A stretch of 34,707 nucleotides of DNA from Pseudomonadota bacterium. Its GTDB lineage: Bacteria > Pseudomonadota > Alphaproteobacteria > Acetobacterales > Acetobacteraceae. Of the stretch, positions 17,390 to 26,992 are shown one piece after another. The DNA lies in NCBI GenBank assembly GCA_018240405.1, contig JAFEFW010000012.1, forward strand, positions 1-34,707, written 5' to 3'. Under the pieces are notes generated by a model. The model searched no databases. It saw only the letters and a list, made by a program, of their open reading frames with translations, and was not told where the DNA came from. The translations under genes were made by a program, and so were the position numbers. Every line of letters begins with the position of its first letter. The first letter of the stretch is position 1.

Positions 17390-17500
17390 ATTCAGTGCCG
17401 GAGCCGCTGAGGCGGCGTCCTGTTTCCTCCCCGTAGTCGTGGCGAAGCCCGCGACCAACTCTAGCGGTACGACCATCCCCCCGGTCGTACCGCTTTTTTT
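17390..17500 (+). ncRNA. Candidate small RNA or attenuator leader
   Basis: This stretch has no protein-like frame. It folds as a 5-bp hairpin (GCCGC/GCGGC, 17403-17416), a CU-rich single strand TTTCCTCCCC (about 17423-17432, complementary to a Shine-Dalgarno sequence), a second hairpin (GTCG-GGC/GCC-CGAC, 17436-17455) and a 12-bp terminator stem with seven T (17463-17500). This is the architecture of alphaproteobacterial sRNAs with CCUCC loops. It could equally be an attenuated leader of the operon that starts 88 nt later. The 5' end and promoter are not clear, so the left boundary is a guess. Confidence 0.5.
17463..17500 (+). terminator. Strong intrinsic terminator upstream of the amidase operon
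   Basis: AGCGGTACGACC (17463-17474) pairs perfectly with GGTCGTACCGCT (17483-17494), with an 8-nt loop and a run of seven T (17494-17500). It faces rightward, yet no protein gene on this strand precedes it, which implies a separate short transcript. Confidence 0.85.
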
Positions 17501-17587
17501 CGTCTGCCGCCAGAACCTCACGCGGCGGCCCTTCCGCATTGCTCGCAAGCGCAGCATGATCCCGCGACGCACAGCGGAGATGGAAGC

Positions 17588-17767
17588 ATGGACCCGATCA
17601 TCGTGGCGTTGGCAAAGGCCGCCGGCCTGGAAAAGGCGCTCGCGGAGTTCCCAGGCGACGTGAAGGCGGCGGCGGAACAGGCGCTTAACAATGCGCACGG
17701 CGTGCAGATACCGACCGATCCGGCCGCCGAACCGTGGCCGCCGATGCGCGCGGGGTCTGGCCTGTGA
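17588..17767 (+). CDS. 59-residue protein translationally coupled to the amidase
   Basis: The ATG has a well-placed GGAGATGG upstream, and codon use is as biased as in neighbouring genes. The predicted product is an amphipathic helical N-half (IIVALAKAAGLEKALAEF, then VKAAAEQALNNA) and a Pro-rich tail (PTDPAAEPWPPM). No signal peptide or known domain is recognised. The stop overlaps the amidase GTG by 4 nt (GTGA), which supports real translation and a partner or accessory role, comparable in position to small subunits preceding amidases. I cannot assign a function. Confidence 0.65.
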   Translation: MDPIIVALAKAAGLEKALAEFPGDVKAAAEQALNNAHGVQIPTDPAAEPWPPMRAGSGL

Positions 17768-19158
17768 CCGCGCCGCACTGGCTGAGCGCGGCCGAGGCGT
17801 CACGCGCCTTCGCTGCGAGGACGCTGTCGCCGGTCGAACTGATGACCGCACTGCTGGCGCGGATCGAGACGCTGGAGCCGAAGCTGCACGCCTTTATCCG
17901 CCTCGACGCTGACGCCGCCATGGCGGCCGCGAAGCAGGCTGAGGCCGAGATCGCCGCGCGCCGCATCCGCGGCCCGCTGCACGGCGTGCCGGTCGGCATC
18001 AAGGATATCATCGATGTCGTCGGATTGCCGACCACGTGTCACTCCAAGATCCTGATCGACAACGTCGCCAAGTCCGACGCGGTTGTGGTGCAGAAACTGC
18101 GCGAGGCCGGCGCCATCATCATGGGCAAGCTGGCGACGCATGAATTCGCAATTGGTGGGCCGAGCCATGATCTGCCGTGGCCGGCGGCACGCAACCCGTG
18201 GAATCCGGACCATCATCCGGGCGGTTCGTCCTCGGGGTCGGGTGCGGGGGTCGCCGGTGGCTTCTTTCCGCTGGCTTTAGGAACCGATACCGGTGGTTCG
18301 GTGCGTAATCCCGCCAGCGCGTGCGGCATCGTCGGGTTGAAGCCGACATACGGGTTGGTGTCGCGCCGCGGCGTTTTCCCGCTGTCCTTCACGCTGGACC
18401 ATGTCGGGCCGCTAACACGAACGGTGGCGGACAACGCCCTGCTGCTGGATGCGATCGCCGGGCACGATCCCGGCGATCCCGGCAGCGCTCCGACCCAGGC
18501 GCGCTACTTCGGCCGGCACCTCGACCGCGGCGTGCGCGACCTGCGCATTGGCTTCGTCCGCCATTTCCACGAGCGCGACGTGCCGGCACATCCGGAAGTC
18601 GCCGCGGCGCTGGAGGACGTGGCGCGCGTGCTGCAGGCCGAGGGTGCGCAGGTGCGAAGCGTAACACTGCCGTCGCTGAACGAATTCGCCGCGATCAACC
18701 GCGTCATCCTGTGCTCCGAGGCGTGGTCGATCCACGCGCCGTGGCTGCGTGAGCGGCCGGGCGATTACGGTCAGTTGGCGCGCCGCCGCCTGCTGCCAGG
18801 CGCGTTCATGGCCGCGGGCGACTATGTCGGCGCGCAGCGGCGGCGCCTGCAGGTGATTGCCGCTGTCGAGGAGCAGTTGCGCGACGTGGACGTGCTGATG
18901 TGCGCCAGTTCCCTGGATCCCGCGAGCCGCATCGAGGACGCCGAGGAGACCGCCCGCACCTATCCCCGCCAGGCGCGCACGCCGTTCAACGTCACAGGCC
19001 ATCCGGCGCTGGCCATGATGTCCGGCCTGGCCAGCAACGGGCTACCGGTTTCGGTGCAGTTCGTCGGCCGCTACTTCGAGGACTCGACGGTCCTGCGCGT
19101 TGCCTCGGCGTATGAGAAGGCGACCCGATGGGCCAACAAGAAGCCGCCGATAGGATAA
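17764..19158 (+). CDS. Amidase signature family hydrolase
   Basis: This is 464 residues from GTG 17764, which overlaps the upstream small gene's stop. The Ser-cisSer-Lys triad is visible: Lys80 in GVPVGIKDII, the GGSSSGSG loop (cis-Ser about 155) and nucleophile Ser179 in GTDTGGSVRNPAS. Length and pattern match GatA-like amidases, but the neighbours are not gatB/gatC, so it more likely hydrolyses a small amide in catabolism. About 5 nt separate it from the hydrolase gene (or the two overlap if ATG 19128 is used). Confidence 0.92.
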   Translation: MTAPHWLSAAEASRAFAARTLSPVELMTALLARIETLEPKLHAFIRLDADAAMAAAKQAEAEIAARRIRGPLHGVPVGIKDIIDVVGLPTTCHSKILIDNVAKSDAVVVQKLREAGAIIMGKLATHEFAIGGPSHDLPWPAARNPWNPDHHPGGSSSGSGAGVAGGFFPLALGTDTGGSVRNPASACGIVGLKPTYGLVSRRGVFPLSFTLDHVGPLTRTVADNALLLDAIAGHDPGDPGSAPTQARYFGRHLDRGVRDLRIGFVRHFHERDVPAHPEVAAALEDVARVLQAEGAQVRSVTLPSLNEFAAINRVILCSEAWSIHAPWLRERPGDYGQLARRRLLPGAFMAAGDYVGAQRRRLQVIAAVEEQLRDVDVLMCASSLDPASRIEDAEETARTYPRQARTPFNVTGHPALAMMSGLASNGLPVSVQFVGRYFEDSTVLRVASAYEKATRWANKKPPIG

Positions 19159-19163
19159 GCGGC

Positions 19164-20045
19164 ATGGCGATCGAATACGGACCGACGTCCCGCCACTTCT
19201 TTTCGCAGCGCATGCGGCTGCACTATGTCGACTGGGGCAATCCGTCGGCGCCACCGCTGATCCTGCTGCATGGCGGGCGGGATCATTGCCGCAACTGGGA
19301 CTGGGTCGCCGCTGACCTGCGGCGCGACTACCACGTCATCGCGCCCGACCTGCGCGGCCACGGCGATTCCGCCTGGGCCGCGTCAGGGTCCTACTCGATG
19401 GCAAACTACATCTATGACCTGGCGCAACTGATCCATCAGCAGAAGCTGGCGCCGGTCACCATCATCGGCCATTCGCTGGGCGGCAATATCTCCCTCCGCT
19501 ACACCGGCATCTTCCCGGAAAACGTTAAGCGCCTGGTGGCAATCGAGGGCTTGGGCCCTGGTCCGAAGTCGCATGCCGAGGCGGCGAAGAAGCCGGTCGC
19601 CGAACGCATGCGCTGGTGGATCGATGAGCAGCGCAAGCTCGCCGGCCAGCAGGCCCGGCGCTACGCCTCGCTGGAAGACGCTTACGCCCGGATGCAGGAG
19701 GCGAACGCGCACCTGACCGAGGAACAGGCACGGCACCTGACACAGCACGGCGCCAACCAGAACGAGGACGGCACCTATAGCTGGAAGTTCGACCACTACG
19801 TCCGGCTGTGGCCGCCCTACGACATGACGCGCGATGAGATCGCGTCCTTGTGGGGCCGGATCACCTGCAGGACGCTGCTGGTCTGGGGCAAGGAAAGCTG
19901 GGCGAGCAACCCGGAAACCGACGGCCGGATGCAGTATTTCAAGGATGCCCGGGTGTTGCCGGTGGAAGGCGCCGGACATTGGGTGCACCATGACCGGCTG
20001 GACGTCTTCCTGAAGGAAATACGCGCCTTCCTGGCGGAACCGTAG
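19164..20045 (+). CDS. Alpha/beta hydrolase
   Basis: This is 293 residues from ATG 19164; ATG 19128, inside the amidase end, has a good GAGAAGG and would add 12 residues. Oxyanion region LLHGGRD (34-40), DLRGHGDS (62-69), nucleophile elbow GHSLGG with Ser104, and His272 in GAGHWVHHD give a complete esterase/epoxide-hydrolase-like fold. No signal peptide. It lies in the operon between the amidase and the sugar kinase, 9 nt before the latter. The substrate is unknown. Confidence 0.9.
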   Translation: MAIEYGPTSRHFFSQRMRLHYVDWGNPSAPPLILLHGGRDHCRNWDWVAADLRRDYHVIAPDLRGHGDSAWAASGSYSMANYIYDLAQLIHQQKLAPVTIIGHSLGGNISLRYTGIFPENVKRLVAIEGLGPGPKSHAEAAKKPVAERMRWWIDEQRKLAGQQARRYASLEDAYARMQEANAHLTEEQARHLTQHGANQNEDGTYSWKFDHYVRLWPPYDMTRDEIASLWGRITCRTLLVWGKESWASNPETDGRMQYFKDARVLPVEGAGHWVHHDRLDVFLKEIRAFLAEP

Positions 20046-20054
20046 GAGCCGGCC

Positions 20055-20966
20055 ATGGCGGTCATCGTCTTCGGCTCGATCAACCTCGACCTGATCTTTC
20101 CCCTGCCCCACATCCCGGCCCCCGGCGAAACCGTGCTCGGTCCGTCAACGCGGATCGAGCCGGGCGGCAAGGGCGCCAACCAGGCCGTGGCGGCGGCACG
20201 CGATGGCGCAACGGTGGTGATGGCCGGCGCGGTCGGGCGCGATGCGCTGGCGGATGGCGCGCTGCGGATCATGCGGGAGTCAGGTGTCGATCTGGCCCGT
20301 GTGGCGGCGGTGGAGGCCAGCACCGGCTGTGCCGCGATCGCGGTCGATCCTCGCGGTGAGAACGCGATCTGCGTTGGGTCGGGCGCCAATCTGTCAGCGA
20401 CAGCCGCGCAGGTCGAGGACGCGCTGCTTGGGCCTGACCATACACTGGTACTTCAGATGGAAGTGCCCGCGGACGAGACGGCGCGGCTCGTCGAGCGGGC
20501 CCGCGCCGCGGGAACGCGGATCGTGCTGAACCTGGCGCCGGCGGCGGCACTGCCCGAGGCGACGCTGCGCGCTGTGGATGTGCTGCTGGTGAATGAAACC
20601 GAGGGCGCCTGGCTGGCAGGTCATCTAGGCTGCGAAGCGAATGCGGCAGCACTCCGCGCGTGTCTGCAAGGTGTCGCCGTGGTGCTGACCCGCGGGGGCG
20701 ACGGCGCGGACATCGCGACCGCCTCGGGTGCCTGGCACGCGCCGGCGTGGTCCGTCACACCCGTCGACACGACCGCCGCCGGGGATTGCTTCGCCGGCGT
20801 GTTGGCACATCGGCTGGACCGGGGCGAGACGCTCCAGCAGGCGGTGGACCGTGCCAGCGCCGCTGCCGCGTTGTGCTGCGCGCGGGCCGGCAGCCAATCC
20901 AGCCTGCCCATGGCCACGGACATCGATGCCTTCATGACACGCTGCCGCGGTGAGACGAGCCCATAA
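20055..20966 (+). CDS. Ribokinase-like PfkB family carbohydrate kinase
   Basis: This 303-residue kinase has both PfkB signatures: an early GSINLDLIFPLPHIPAPGET and GGKGANQAVAAAR (37-49) and a late DTTAAGDCFAGVLAH (238-252) with catalytic base Asp244. NLAPAA (159-164) and NETEG (180-184) match ribokinase more than fructokinase. It would phosphorylate ribose or a similar sugar or nucleoside with ATP. TAGGAG lies about 8 nt before the ATG. Being last in the operon with an amidase and a hydrolase suggests salvage of the sugar from an amide- or ester-bearing compound, which is only an inference. Confidence 0.88.
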   Translation: MAVIVFGSINLDLIFPLPHIPAPGETVLGPSTRIEPGGKGANQAVAAARDGATVVMAGAVGRDALADGALRIMRESGVDLARVAAVEASTGCAAIAVDPRGENAICVGSGANLSATAAQVEDALLGPDHTLVLQMEVPADETARLVERARAAGTRIVLNLAPAAALPEATLRAVDVLLVNETEGAWLAGHLGCEANAAALRACLQGVAVVLTRGGDGADIATASGAWHAPAWSVTPVDTTAAGDCFAGVLAHRLDRGETLQQAVDRASAAAALCCARAGSQSSLPMATDIDAFMTRCRGETSP

Positions 20967-21406
20967 GGCCCAGCACGCGTGACACTGGCGCCTGCTGGAT
21001 GTGCCCGTTACCGCGCGCACGGGCAGAGGCGCTGGGAAGCACCGACGACGCCATGCCACCATGCCGTCCATGATAATGGACAGCGATGCCCGCTGGTTTA
21101 GCGCGTATGGAATTTGTCCGGGCTGCCAGGGGCGGAGCGGTGTCTGACACCGGCCCGAACCAGAGCCCGTATCGGCGAAACGCAGGAAGACCAGCCGAAA
21201 CCGTAATATTTTCGTGACGAAAACCGGATGACCGTTTCGTCCGTTGACAAGGTAGCGTGTCACCCGACATCGACGGAATGCATGGATGTCGATGCCAATA
21301 TGGGCCCGCGCCGCCCCGCGAAGCCTGACCGCCCGCACCTGACGATGGCCGTCGGGCTGGCAGCATACGCTGGCGCAGCAGGATGCTGTGCGGGCGGCAG
21401 CTGCCG
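20967..21406. other. Intergenic region between the kinase gene and the histidine kinase
   Basis: No gene is seen. Just after the ribokinase-like gene there are nested inverted repeats, TGCCCGT/ACGGGCA (21002-21025) inside CCCAGC/GCTGGG (20969-21036), possibly a terminator without a U-tract. GTCCAT/ATGGAC (21066-21081) forms a small hairpin. TTGACA at 21244-21249 is a perfect -35, but no good -10 lies 16-18 bp on. CATCGAC/GTCGATG (21268-21294) may be an operator for the histidine kinase. Confidence 0.4.
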
Positions 21407-21418
21407 ATGACCGGCAGC
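21395..21418 (+). promoter_or_regulatory. Hairpin holding the histidine-kinase start codon
   Basis: GCTGCCG (21400-21406) pairs with CGGCAGC (21412-21418) leaving a loop of ATGAC that contains the ATG at 21407. The same left arm is also part of the perfect palindrome CGGCAGCTGCCG (21395-21406), so two exclusive pairings are possible. If translation starts at ATG 21383 instead, the structure is inside the coding region. Confidence 0.35.
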
Positions 21419-24235
21419 CTTTCGTTCCTGTCCGGTGGTGGGGAGGCCGCGCGGCTGATTCGCGCGCGTGACTGGTCGGGGCATGCCCTTGGCGCACCCG
21501 AAGCCTGGCCAGCTGCCTTCCGCACTGCGCTGAGTCTTGTGCTGAATGCGCCCGACCGCATGCTGCTGGCGTGGGGATCCGGGCTGTATCTGTTCCCCAA
21601 TGACGCCTGGCTGTGCAGCGTTGGCGGCACGGAGCGCGCGTGGGCGATCGGCGATCCTCTGGAAGCCGTGCTGGGGGAGGCCTGGGCCGAGACAAGACCG
21701 CTGCTTGAGCAGGCGCTCGGCGGTACTCTCACCCGTATCCCGGATGAGCGGCGCAGGCTGGCGGGAGGCGTCACCGAGGCGCTCCTGTCCTGCTCACGCG
21801 TTGCTGACGCGGCCGGCGCGCCTGGCGGCCTGCTGATAACCGCCGTTGCCTGTGGCGCGACGCCGTCCGCTCTCGACCATGAGCGCCTGATGCAAATGTA
21901 CGCGCAAGCGCCGGGCTTTATAGCGCTGGTGCGGGGGCCGGACCATCGGTTCGCGTTCGCCAATCCGGCTTACCGACGCCTGATCGGCCACGGCGACCCT
22001 ATCGGCAGGACAGTCGCGGCGTTGCTGCCCGAGGCGGTCACACAGGGCCATATCGCGCTCCTCGACCAAGCCTATCGCAGCGGTGTGGCCGTCACGGCGC
22101 GCGGCGTCAGATATGCCCCGCAGATGGAGTCCGGCGGGCGAATGGAGGAACGCTACCTCGACTTCGTCTATCAGCCGCTCCTCGGTGCCGACGGCCAGGT
22201 CGACGGCATCTTCATTGTAGGCAACGACGTCACCGATGCCTTCGCGGCATTCCAGGCGCTGCGTGAGAATGAGGCGCGCTACCGCCAGCTTTTCGACTCG
22301 ATGGACGAAGGCTTCTGCGTCATCGAATTTATCGACGGACCCGACGGCCCGCTCAGCGATTACGTCCATGTCGAAGCCAACGCCGCCTATGCCGTGCATG
22401 CCGGCATCGAGAACGTCGTCGGCCAGAAGGTGCGCACAATGGTGCCCGACGAAGCGGCCGGTTGGGTCGAGCTGTATGGCGAGGTCCTGCGGACGGGCGC
22501 GCCGATCCGCTTCGAGCGGGAGCTGGTGGCGACGGGTCGGCATCTGGAACTTGCCGCGTTTCGCATCGAACCGGCCAGCCGCCGCCAGGTGGCCGTATTG
22601 TTCCAGGACGTCACCGCTCGCCGGCGAGCCGAGGAGAGCCTGCAGCGCCTGAATGAAACGCTTGAGGCCCGCGTCGCTGAAGCGCTGGCGGAACGTAAGG
22701 TGCTGGCGGAAATCGTCGAAGGTACCGACGCCTTTGTGCAGGTCGTCGGCCTGGACTTCCGGTGGATCGCGATCAACCGCGCCTCGGCGCGGGAGTTCGA
22801 ACGCATCTATGGCGTCACGCCACGGGTTGGCGACAACATGTTGGACCTGCTGCGCGACGAACCCGCGGAGCAGGACGCCCTGCGCAGGATCTGGTCACGC
22901 GCCCTGGCCGGCGAGACCTTTGTCGAGATTGCCACGTTCGGTCAGGCGGACCGCGAACGATGCCACTATGAGATGCATTTCAGCCCGCTGCGGGACTCGG
23001 ACGGACACCAGATCGGCGCCTACCGTTTCGCCTACAACGTGACGGCGCGCCTGCAGGAGCAGGAGCGGCTGCGGCAGACCGAGGAAGCTTTGCGCCAGTC
23101 GCAAAAGATGGAGGCGGTCGGCCAACTGACCGGCGGCTTGGCGCATGACTTCAACAATCTACTGGCGGGCATTTCCGGTGCGCTGGAGATCGTGGTCACA
23201 CGGATCAGCCAAGGGCGGCTCAAGGACGTCGAGAAATACGTTGCCGTTGCGCAGGGGGCGACCAAGCGGGCGGCCGCGCTGACTCATCGGCTGCTGGCCT
23301 ATTCCCGCCGGCAGACGCTGACACCGAGGCCGACCAACGTGAATGCGCTGGTCACAGGCATGGAAGAATTGATCCGGCGCACGGTCGGACCCTCCATTCC
23401 GATTGCGATTGTCGGCGCGGCCGATCTATGGCCGATACTGATTGATCCGCATCAGCTTGAGAATGCGCTGCTGAATTTGTGCCTGAATGCGCGCGATGCC
23501 ATGCCGGATGGCGGCCGCATCACCATTGCGACCGAGAACAGATGGCTCGACCGGCAAGCCGCCAACCAGCACGAGGTGCCGGAGGGGCAGTACCTGTCGC
23601 TCTGCGTAACCGATACCGGGACCGGGATGACGCCGGACGTGATGGCCAAGGCGTTCGACCCGTTTTTTACCACCAAGCCGATCGGCGAAGGCACCGGGCT
23701 GGGCTTGTCGATGATCTACGGTTTCGCCAAGCAGTCCGGCGGTCATGTGCGCATCCAGTCCGAGGTTGGCAACGGCACGACGGTCTGCATCTACCTGCCG
23801 CGTCATTATGGCGAGGCGCAGTGCGATGAGGCAGAGCCACGGCAGCAGCACGTCTCGCTCGCCCGGAACGGCGAGACAGTACTTGTCGTGGACGACGAGC
23901 CAACGGTGCGGCTGCTGATCAGCGATCTACTGGAAGACATGGGTTACATTGCGCTGGAAGCGGCTGACAGCATTGCCGGGATGCGTATCCTGCGCTCCAG
24001 TGCCCGGATCGATCTGCTGATCAGTGATGTGGGCCTGCCGGGCGGCATGAACGGGCGGCAGATGGCGGATGCCGCGCGGGAGTTGCGGCCCAACCTGAAA
24101 GTGCTGTTCATCACGGGATACGCCGAGAATGCGATCCTGAACCACGGGCAACTGGCGCCGGGGATGCAGGTGCTGACCAAGCCGTTTGGCATTGATGCGC
24201 TGACGCTGCGAATCCGGGAGTTGGTGGATGGCTAG
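21407..24235 (+). CDS. Hybrid sensor histidine kinase with PAS domains and C-terminal receiver
   Basis: This is about 942 residues from ATG 21407 (ATG 21383 is also possible). The N-terminus carries the [19 protein letters not shown] signature found before PAS domains in soluble kinases. Three PAS-like modules follow (roughly 155-275, 285-410 and 430-555). A HWE-free HisKA with [14 protein letters not shown] has phospho-acceptor His580. The ATPase domain has [20 protein letters not shown] and [15 protein letters not shown] receiver domain ends the protein, with LVVDDEP and phospho-acceptor Asp874 in [10 protein letters not shown]. No membrane segment is seen, so it is a cytoplasmic sensor. 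No response-regulator gene is adjacent. Confidence 0.92.
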   Translation: MTGSLSFLSGGGEAARLIRARDWSGHALGAPEAWPAAFRTALSLVLNAPDRMLLAWGSGLYLFPNDAWLCSVGGTERAWAIGDPLEAVLGEAWAETRPLLEQALGGTLTRIPDERRRLAGGVTEALLSCSRVADAAGAPGGLLITAVACGATPSALDHERLMQMYAQAPGFIALVRGPDHRFAFANPAYRRLIGHGDPIGRTVAALLPEAVTQGHIALLDQAYRSGVAVTARGVRYAPQMESGGRMEERYLDFVYQPLLGADGQVDGIFIVGNDVTDAFAAFQALRENEARYRQLFDSMDEGFCVIEFIDGPDGPLSDYVHVEANAAYAVHAGIENVVGQKVRTMVPDEAAGWVELYGEVLRTGAPIRFERELVATGRHLELAAFRIEPASRRQVAVLFQDVTARRRAEESLQRLNETLEARVAEALAERKVLAEIVEGTDAFVQVVGLDFRWIAINRASAREFERIYGVTPRVGDNMLDLLRDEPAEQDALRRIWSRALAGETFVEIATFGQADRERCHYEMHFSPLRDSDGHQIGAYRFAYNVTARLQEQERLRQTEEALRQSQKMEAVGQLTGGLAHDFNNLLAGISGALEIVVTRISQGRLKDVEKYVAVAQGATKRAAALTHRLLAYSRRQTLTPRPTNVNALVTGMEELIRRTVGPSIPIAIVGAADLWPILIDPHQLENALLNLCLNARDAMPDGGRITIATENRWLDRQAANQHEVPEGQYLSLCVTDTGTGMTPDVMAKAFDPFFTTKPIGEGTGLGLSMIYGFAKQSGGHVRIQSEVGNGTTVCIYLPRHYGEAQCDEAEPRQQHVSLARNGETVLVVDDEPTVRLLISDLLEDMGYIALEAADSIAGMRILRSSARIDLLISDVGLPGGMNGRQMADAARELRPNLKVLFITGYAENAILNHGQLAPGMQVLTKPFGIDALTLRIRELVDG

Positions 24236-24298
24236 CGCGGGATCGCGCTGGGCGGAACGTCGACAGGGCGTGAATCCCGCGCTAAAACAATAAGCTAG

Positions 24299-24334
24299 AG
24301 CACTTTCACCCTGCACAGCCAGGGTGAAAGTGCT
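24299..24334. repeat. Perfect 15-bp inverted repeat, possible dispersed palindrome or terminator
   Basis: AGCACTTTCACCCTG (24299-24313) and CAGGGTGAAAGTGCT (24320-24334) pair perfectly around CACAGC. It is preceded by AAAACAATAAGCTAG, a type of sequence I associate with dispersed intergenic repeats in alphaproteobacteria. No U-tract follows. It sits after the histidine kinase gene and may also end its transcript. Confidence 0.6.
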
Positions 24335-24491
24335 GTAGCCGGCCAGCGGGCGCCAGGCGATCGGGTGAACGACCCTAATCGCCAAGGTCAGGAGAATGGG
24401 CGCGACGGCCTCTGGCGTCCTAGCGTTGATGATAGGACGCGGGCCCGATCGCTTCTTGTGGCGGAAAAGCCCGAGCCCCGGCAGTAACCAA

Positions 24492-24520
24492 GGGACCCGC
24501 CGCACCGTGCGGCAGGTCCC
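24492..24520 (-). terminator. Probable clpA terminator hairpin
   Basis: GGGACC-GCCGCA faces TGCGGC-GGTCCC, 12 pairs with a single mismatched position, only 8 nt after the clpA stop. The tail TTGGTT on the minus strand is a weak U-tract. Confidence 0.5.
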
Positions 24521-24527
24521 GTGCGGA

Positions 24528-26879
24528 TTAAACCTCGACTTCCTGTTCGCGGTCGGCTCCGCCGTCGTCGTCGCCTTCCGGCTTCGGCAATGCCGGCAGC
24601 GCCGCCTCGGTGATCTCGAAGTCCAGCTTGTTGTCCTTCAGGGTCACCTTGATCGCGCCACCCTTGACCAGCTTGCCGAACAGCAGTTCCTCGGCCAGCG
24701 GCTTCTTGATGTACTCCTGGATCACTCGGCCTAGTGGCCGTGCGCCGTAGAGCCTGTCGTAGCCGCGCTCCGCCAGCCACTCCTTTGCCGCGGACGACAA
24801 CTCGATCGTCACGTTGCGGTCGGCCAGTTGCGCCTCAAGCTGCATGACGAACTTCTCGACCACGCGGCCGACAATCTCCGGCGTCAGGCCGGCGAAGGTG
24901 ATCGTCGCATCGAGCCGGTTGCGGAACTCCGGCGTGAACAGGCGCTTGATGGCATCCTCATCCTCACCGGTCCGGGTCTCGCGGCCGAAGCCGATGGCTT
25001 CCTTCGCCAAATCCGACGCACCCGCGTTGGTCGTCATGATCAGGATCACGTTGCGGAAATCGACTGTCTTGCCGTTGTGATCGGTCAGCTTCCCGTGGTC
25101 CATCACCTGCAGCAGGATATTGTACAGGTCCGGATGGGCCTTCTCGATCTCATCCAGCAGCAGCACGCAGTGCGGGTGCTGGTCGATCGCGTCGGTCAGC
25201 ATGCCGCCCTGGTCGAAGCCGACATAACCCGGCGGCGCGCCGATCAGGCGGGACACGCTGTGCCGCTCCATGTACTCCGACATGTCGAACCGGATGAGTT
25301 CGATGCCCATGGTCGATGCCAACTGCCGGGCCACCTCGGTCTTGCCGACGCCGGTCGGACCGCTGAACAGGTAGTTGCCGATCGGCTTCTCCGGCTCCCG
25401 CAGGCCGGCGCGGGCGAGCTTGATCGCCGCCGCAAGAGCCTCGATCGCCTTGTCCTGGCCGAACACCATGGCCTTCAGGTCGCGCTCGAGGTTCTTCAGC
25501 GTCTCCTTGTCGTCGGCGCTGACGGATTTTGGTGGGATGCGGGCGATCTTCGCCACGATCTCCTCGACGTCCTTCAGCGTCACCGTCTTCCGGCGCTTGT
25601 TCTCCGGCAGCAGCATCCGCGACGCCCCGACCTCATCGATCACGTCGATCGCCTTGTCCGGCAGCTTGCGGTCATGGATGTACTTGGCAGACAGCTCCAC
25701 CGCCGCGCGGATGGCCTCATCCGTGTAACGGACCTTGTGGTGCTTCTCGTAGTTCAACTTCAGGCCGCGCAGGATCTTCACGGAGTCTTCCAGCGTCGGC
25801 TCATTCACGTCGATCTTCTGGAAGCGGCGGACCAGCGCGCGGTCCTTCTCGAAGTAGTTGCGGAACTCCTTGTAGGTGGTCGAGCCGATGCAGCGCAGCG
25901 TGCCCGAGGCAAGAGCCGGCTTCAGCAGGTTCGACGCATCCATCGCCCCACCGGAGGTCGCGCCGGCACCGATGACGGTGTGGATCTCGTCGATGAACAG
26001 GATGGCGCCTGGCTGGTTTTCCAGTTCGGACACCACCGCCTTCAGCCGTTCCTCGAAGTCGCCGCGATAGCGCGTGCCGGCCAGCAGCGACCCCATGTCG
26101 AGGGCGAAGATCGTTGACTTGGTCAGCACCTCTGGCACGTCCCCTTCGACGATGCGCTTGGCGAGGCCTTCCGCGATGGCGGTCTTGCCGACGCCCGGAT
26201 CGCCCACATAAAGCGGGTTGTTCTTGGTGCGGCGGCAGAGAATCTGGATGGTCCGCTCGATCTCAAGGTCGCGGCCGATCAGCGGATCGATCTTCCCGGC
26301 CATCGCCTTCTTGTTCAGGTTCACGCAGTAGTTCGACAGCGCGTCCTGGTTCCGGCGATTCGGCTTCTCCTCGCGCTCCTGCTCCGGCTGGCTCTCCGGC
26401 TGCTGGGAGTTGGCGCCGGTCACCGGGCGCTGGGCCGAACGGCCGGGCGCCTTGGCGATGCCGTGGCTGATGAAGTTGACCGCATCGAGCCGGGTCATGT
26501 CCTGCAATTGCAGAAAGTAGACGGCGTGGCTCTCGCGCTCGCTGAACAGCGCCACCAGCACGTTGGCGCCGCTGACTTCATCCCGGCCGGAAGATTGCAC
26601 ATGGATGGCGGCGCGCTGCACGACGCGCTGGAAACCGGCGGTTGGCTTCGGATCGCCGGGCCGCTCTGTCGCCAGACCGGCGAGATCCTTGTCCAGGAAC
26701 TCGGTCAGGTCCGCGCGCAGCTTGTCGAGGTCGACGCCACAGGCGCGCAACACGGTCGCGGCATCCGTATCGTCCGCGAGACCCAGCAGAAGATGTTCCA
26801 GGGTGGCGTACTCGTGCCGCCGCTCACTGGCGAGAGACAGGGCGCGGTGAAGCGTCTGCTCGAGGTTCCGTGAAAGCAT
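24528..26879 (-). CDS. clpA: ATP-dependent Clp protease ATP-binding subunit ClpA
   Basis: This 783-residue AAA+ unfoldase feeds substrates to ClpP. The Clp-N repeat domain (1-140, [14 protein letters not shown]...[11 protein letters not shown]) is followed by a Gln/Glu-rich linker (150-175). Two AAA+ modules follow: Walker A GDPGVGKT (226-233) with ILFIDEIH, and Walker A GPTGVGKT (507-514) with [10 protein letters not shown]. The ClpP-docking loop EAIGFGRET carries the IGF tripeptide. The C-terminus ends with an acidic tail. It is about 25 residues longer than E. coli ClpA, mostly in the linker and tail. It lies 113 nt downstream of clpS on the same strand. Confidence 0.97.
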   Translation of the reverse strand: MLSRNLEQTLHRALSLASERRHEYATLEHLLLGLADDTDAATVLRACGVDLDKLRADLTEFLDKDLAGLATERPGDPKPTAGFQRVVQRAAIHVQSSGRDEVSGANVLVALFSERESHAVYFLQLQDMTRLDAVNFISHGIAKAPGRSAQRPVTGANSQQPESQPEQEREEKPNRRNQDALSNYCVNLNKKAMAGKIDPLIGRDLEIERTIQILCRRTKNNPLYVGDPGVGKTAIAEGLAKRIVEGDVPEVLTKSTIFALDMGSLLAGTRYRGDFEERLKAVVSELENQPGAILFIDEIHTVIGAGATSGGAMDASNLLKPALASGTLRCIGSTTYKEFRNYFEKDRALVRRFQKIDVNEPTLEDSVKILRGLKLNYEKHHKVRYTDEAIRAAVELSAKYIHDRKLPDKAIDVIDEVGASRMLLPENKRRKTVTLKDVEEIVAKIARIPPKSVSADDKETLKNLERDLKAMVFGQDKAIEALAAAIKLARAGLREPEKPIGNYLFSGPTGVGKTEVARQLASTMGIELIRFDMSEYMERHSVSRLIGAPPGYVGFDQGGMLTDAIDQHPHCVLLLDEIEKAHPDLYNILLQVMDHGKLTDHNGKTVDFRNVILIMTTNAGASDLAKEAIGFGRETRTGEDEDAIKRLFTPEFRNRLDATITFAGLTPEIVGRVVEKFVMQLEAQLADRNVTIELSSAAKEWLAERGYDRLYGARPLGRVIQEYIKKPLAEELLFGKLVKGGAIKVTLKDNKLDFEITEAALPALPKPEGDDDGGADREQEVEV

Positions 26880-26992
26880 AACCCACGCTCCTACGCGCTA
26901 GCAGCCGGCCAGGGCTGCAGATACCACCGGGCGGGTGACCGTCCGGCCATTAATCAGGGCACAATCTGGCGTTTGCCAGCCGGCACCGCTGA

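Noticed and set aside
17346-17663. Open frame with GTG start across the sRNA/terminator region
   Set aside because: It reads through the terminator stem and into the 59-residue gene in another frame, and its composition changes abruptly; no ribosome binding site.
24828-26117. Open frame of 429 residues antisense to clpA
   Set aside because: Composition (Arg, His, Gln, Val, Leu) is that of a mirror frame; clpA is complete on the other strand.
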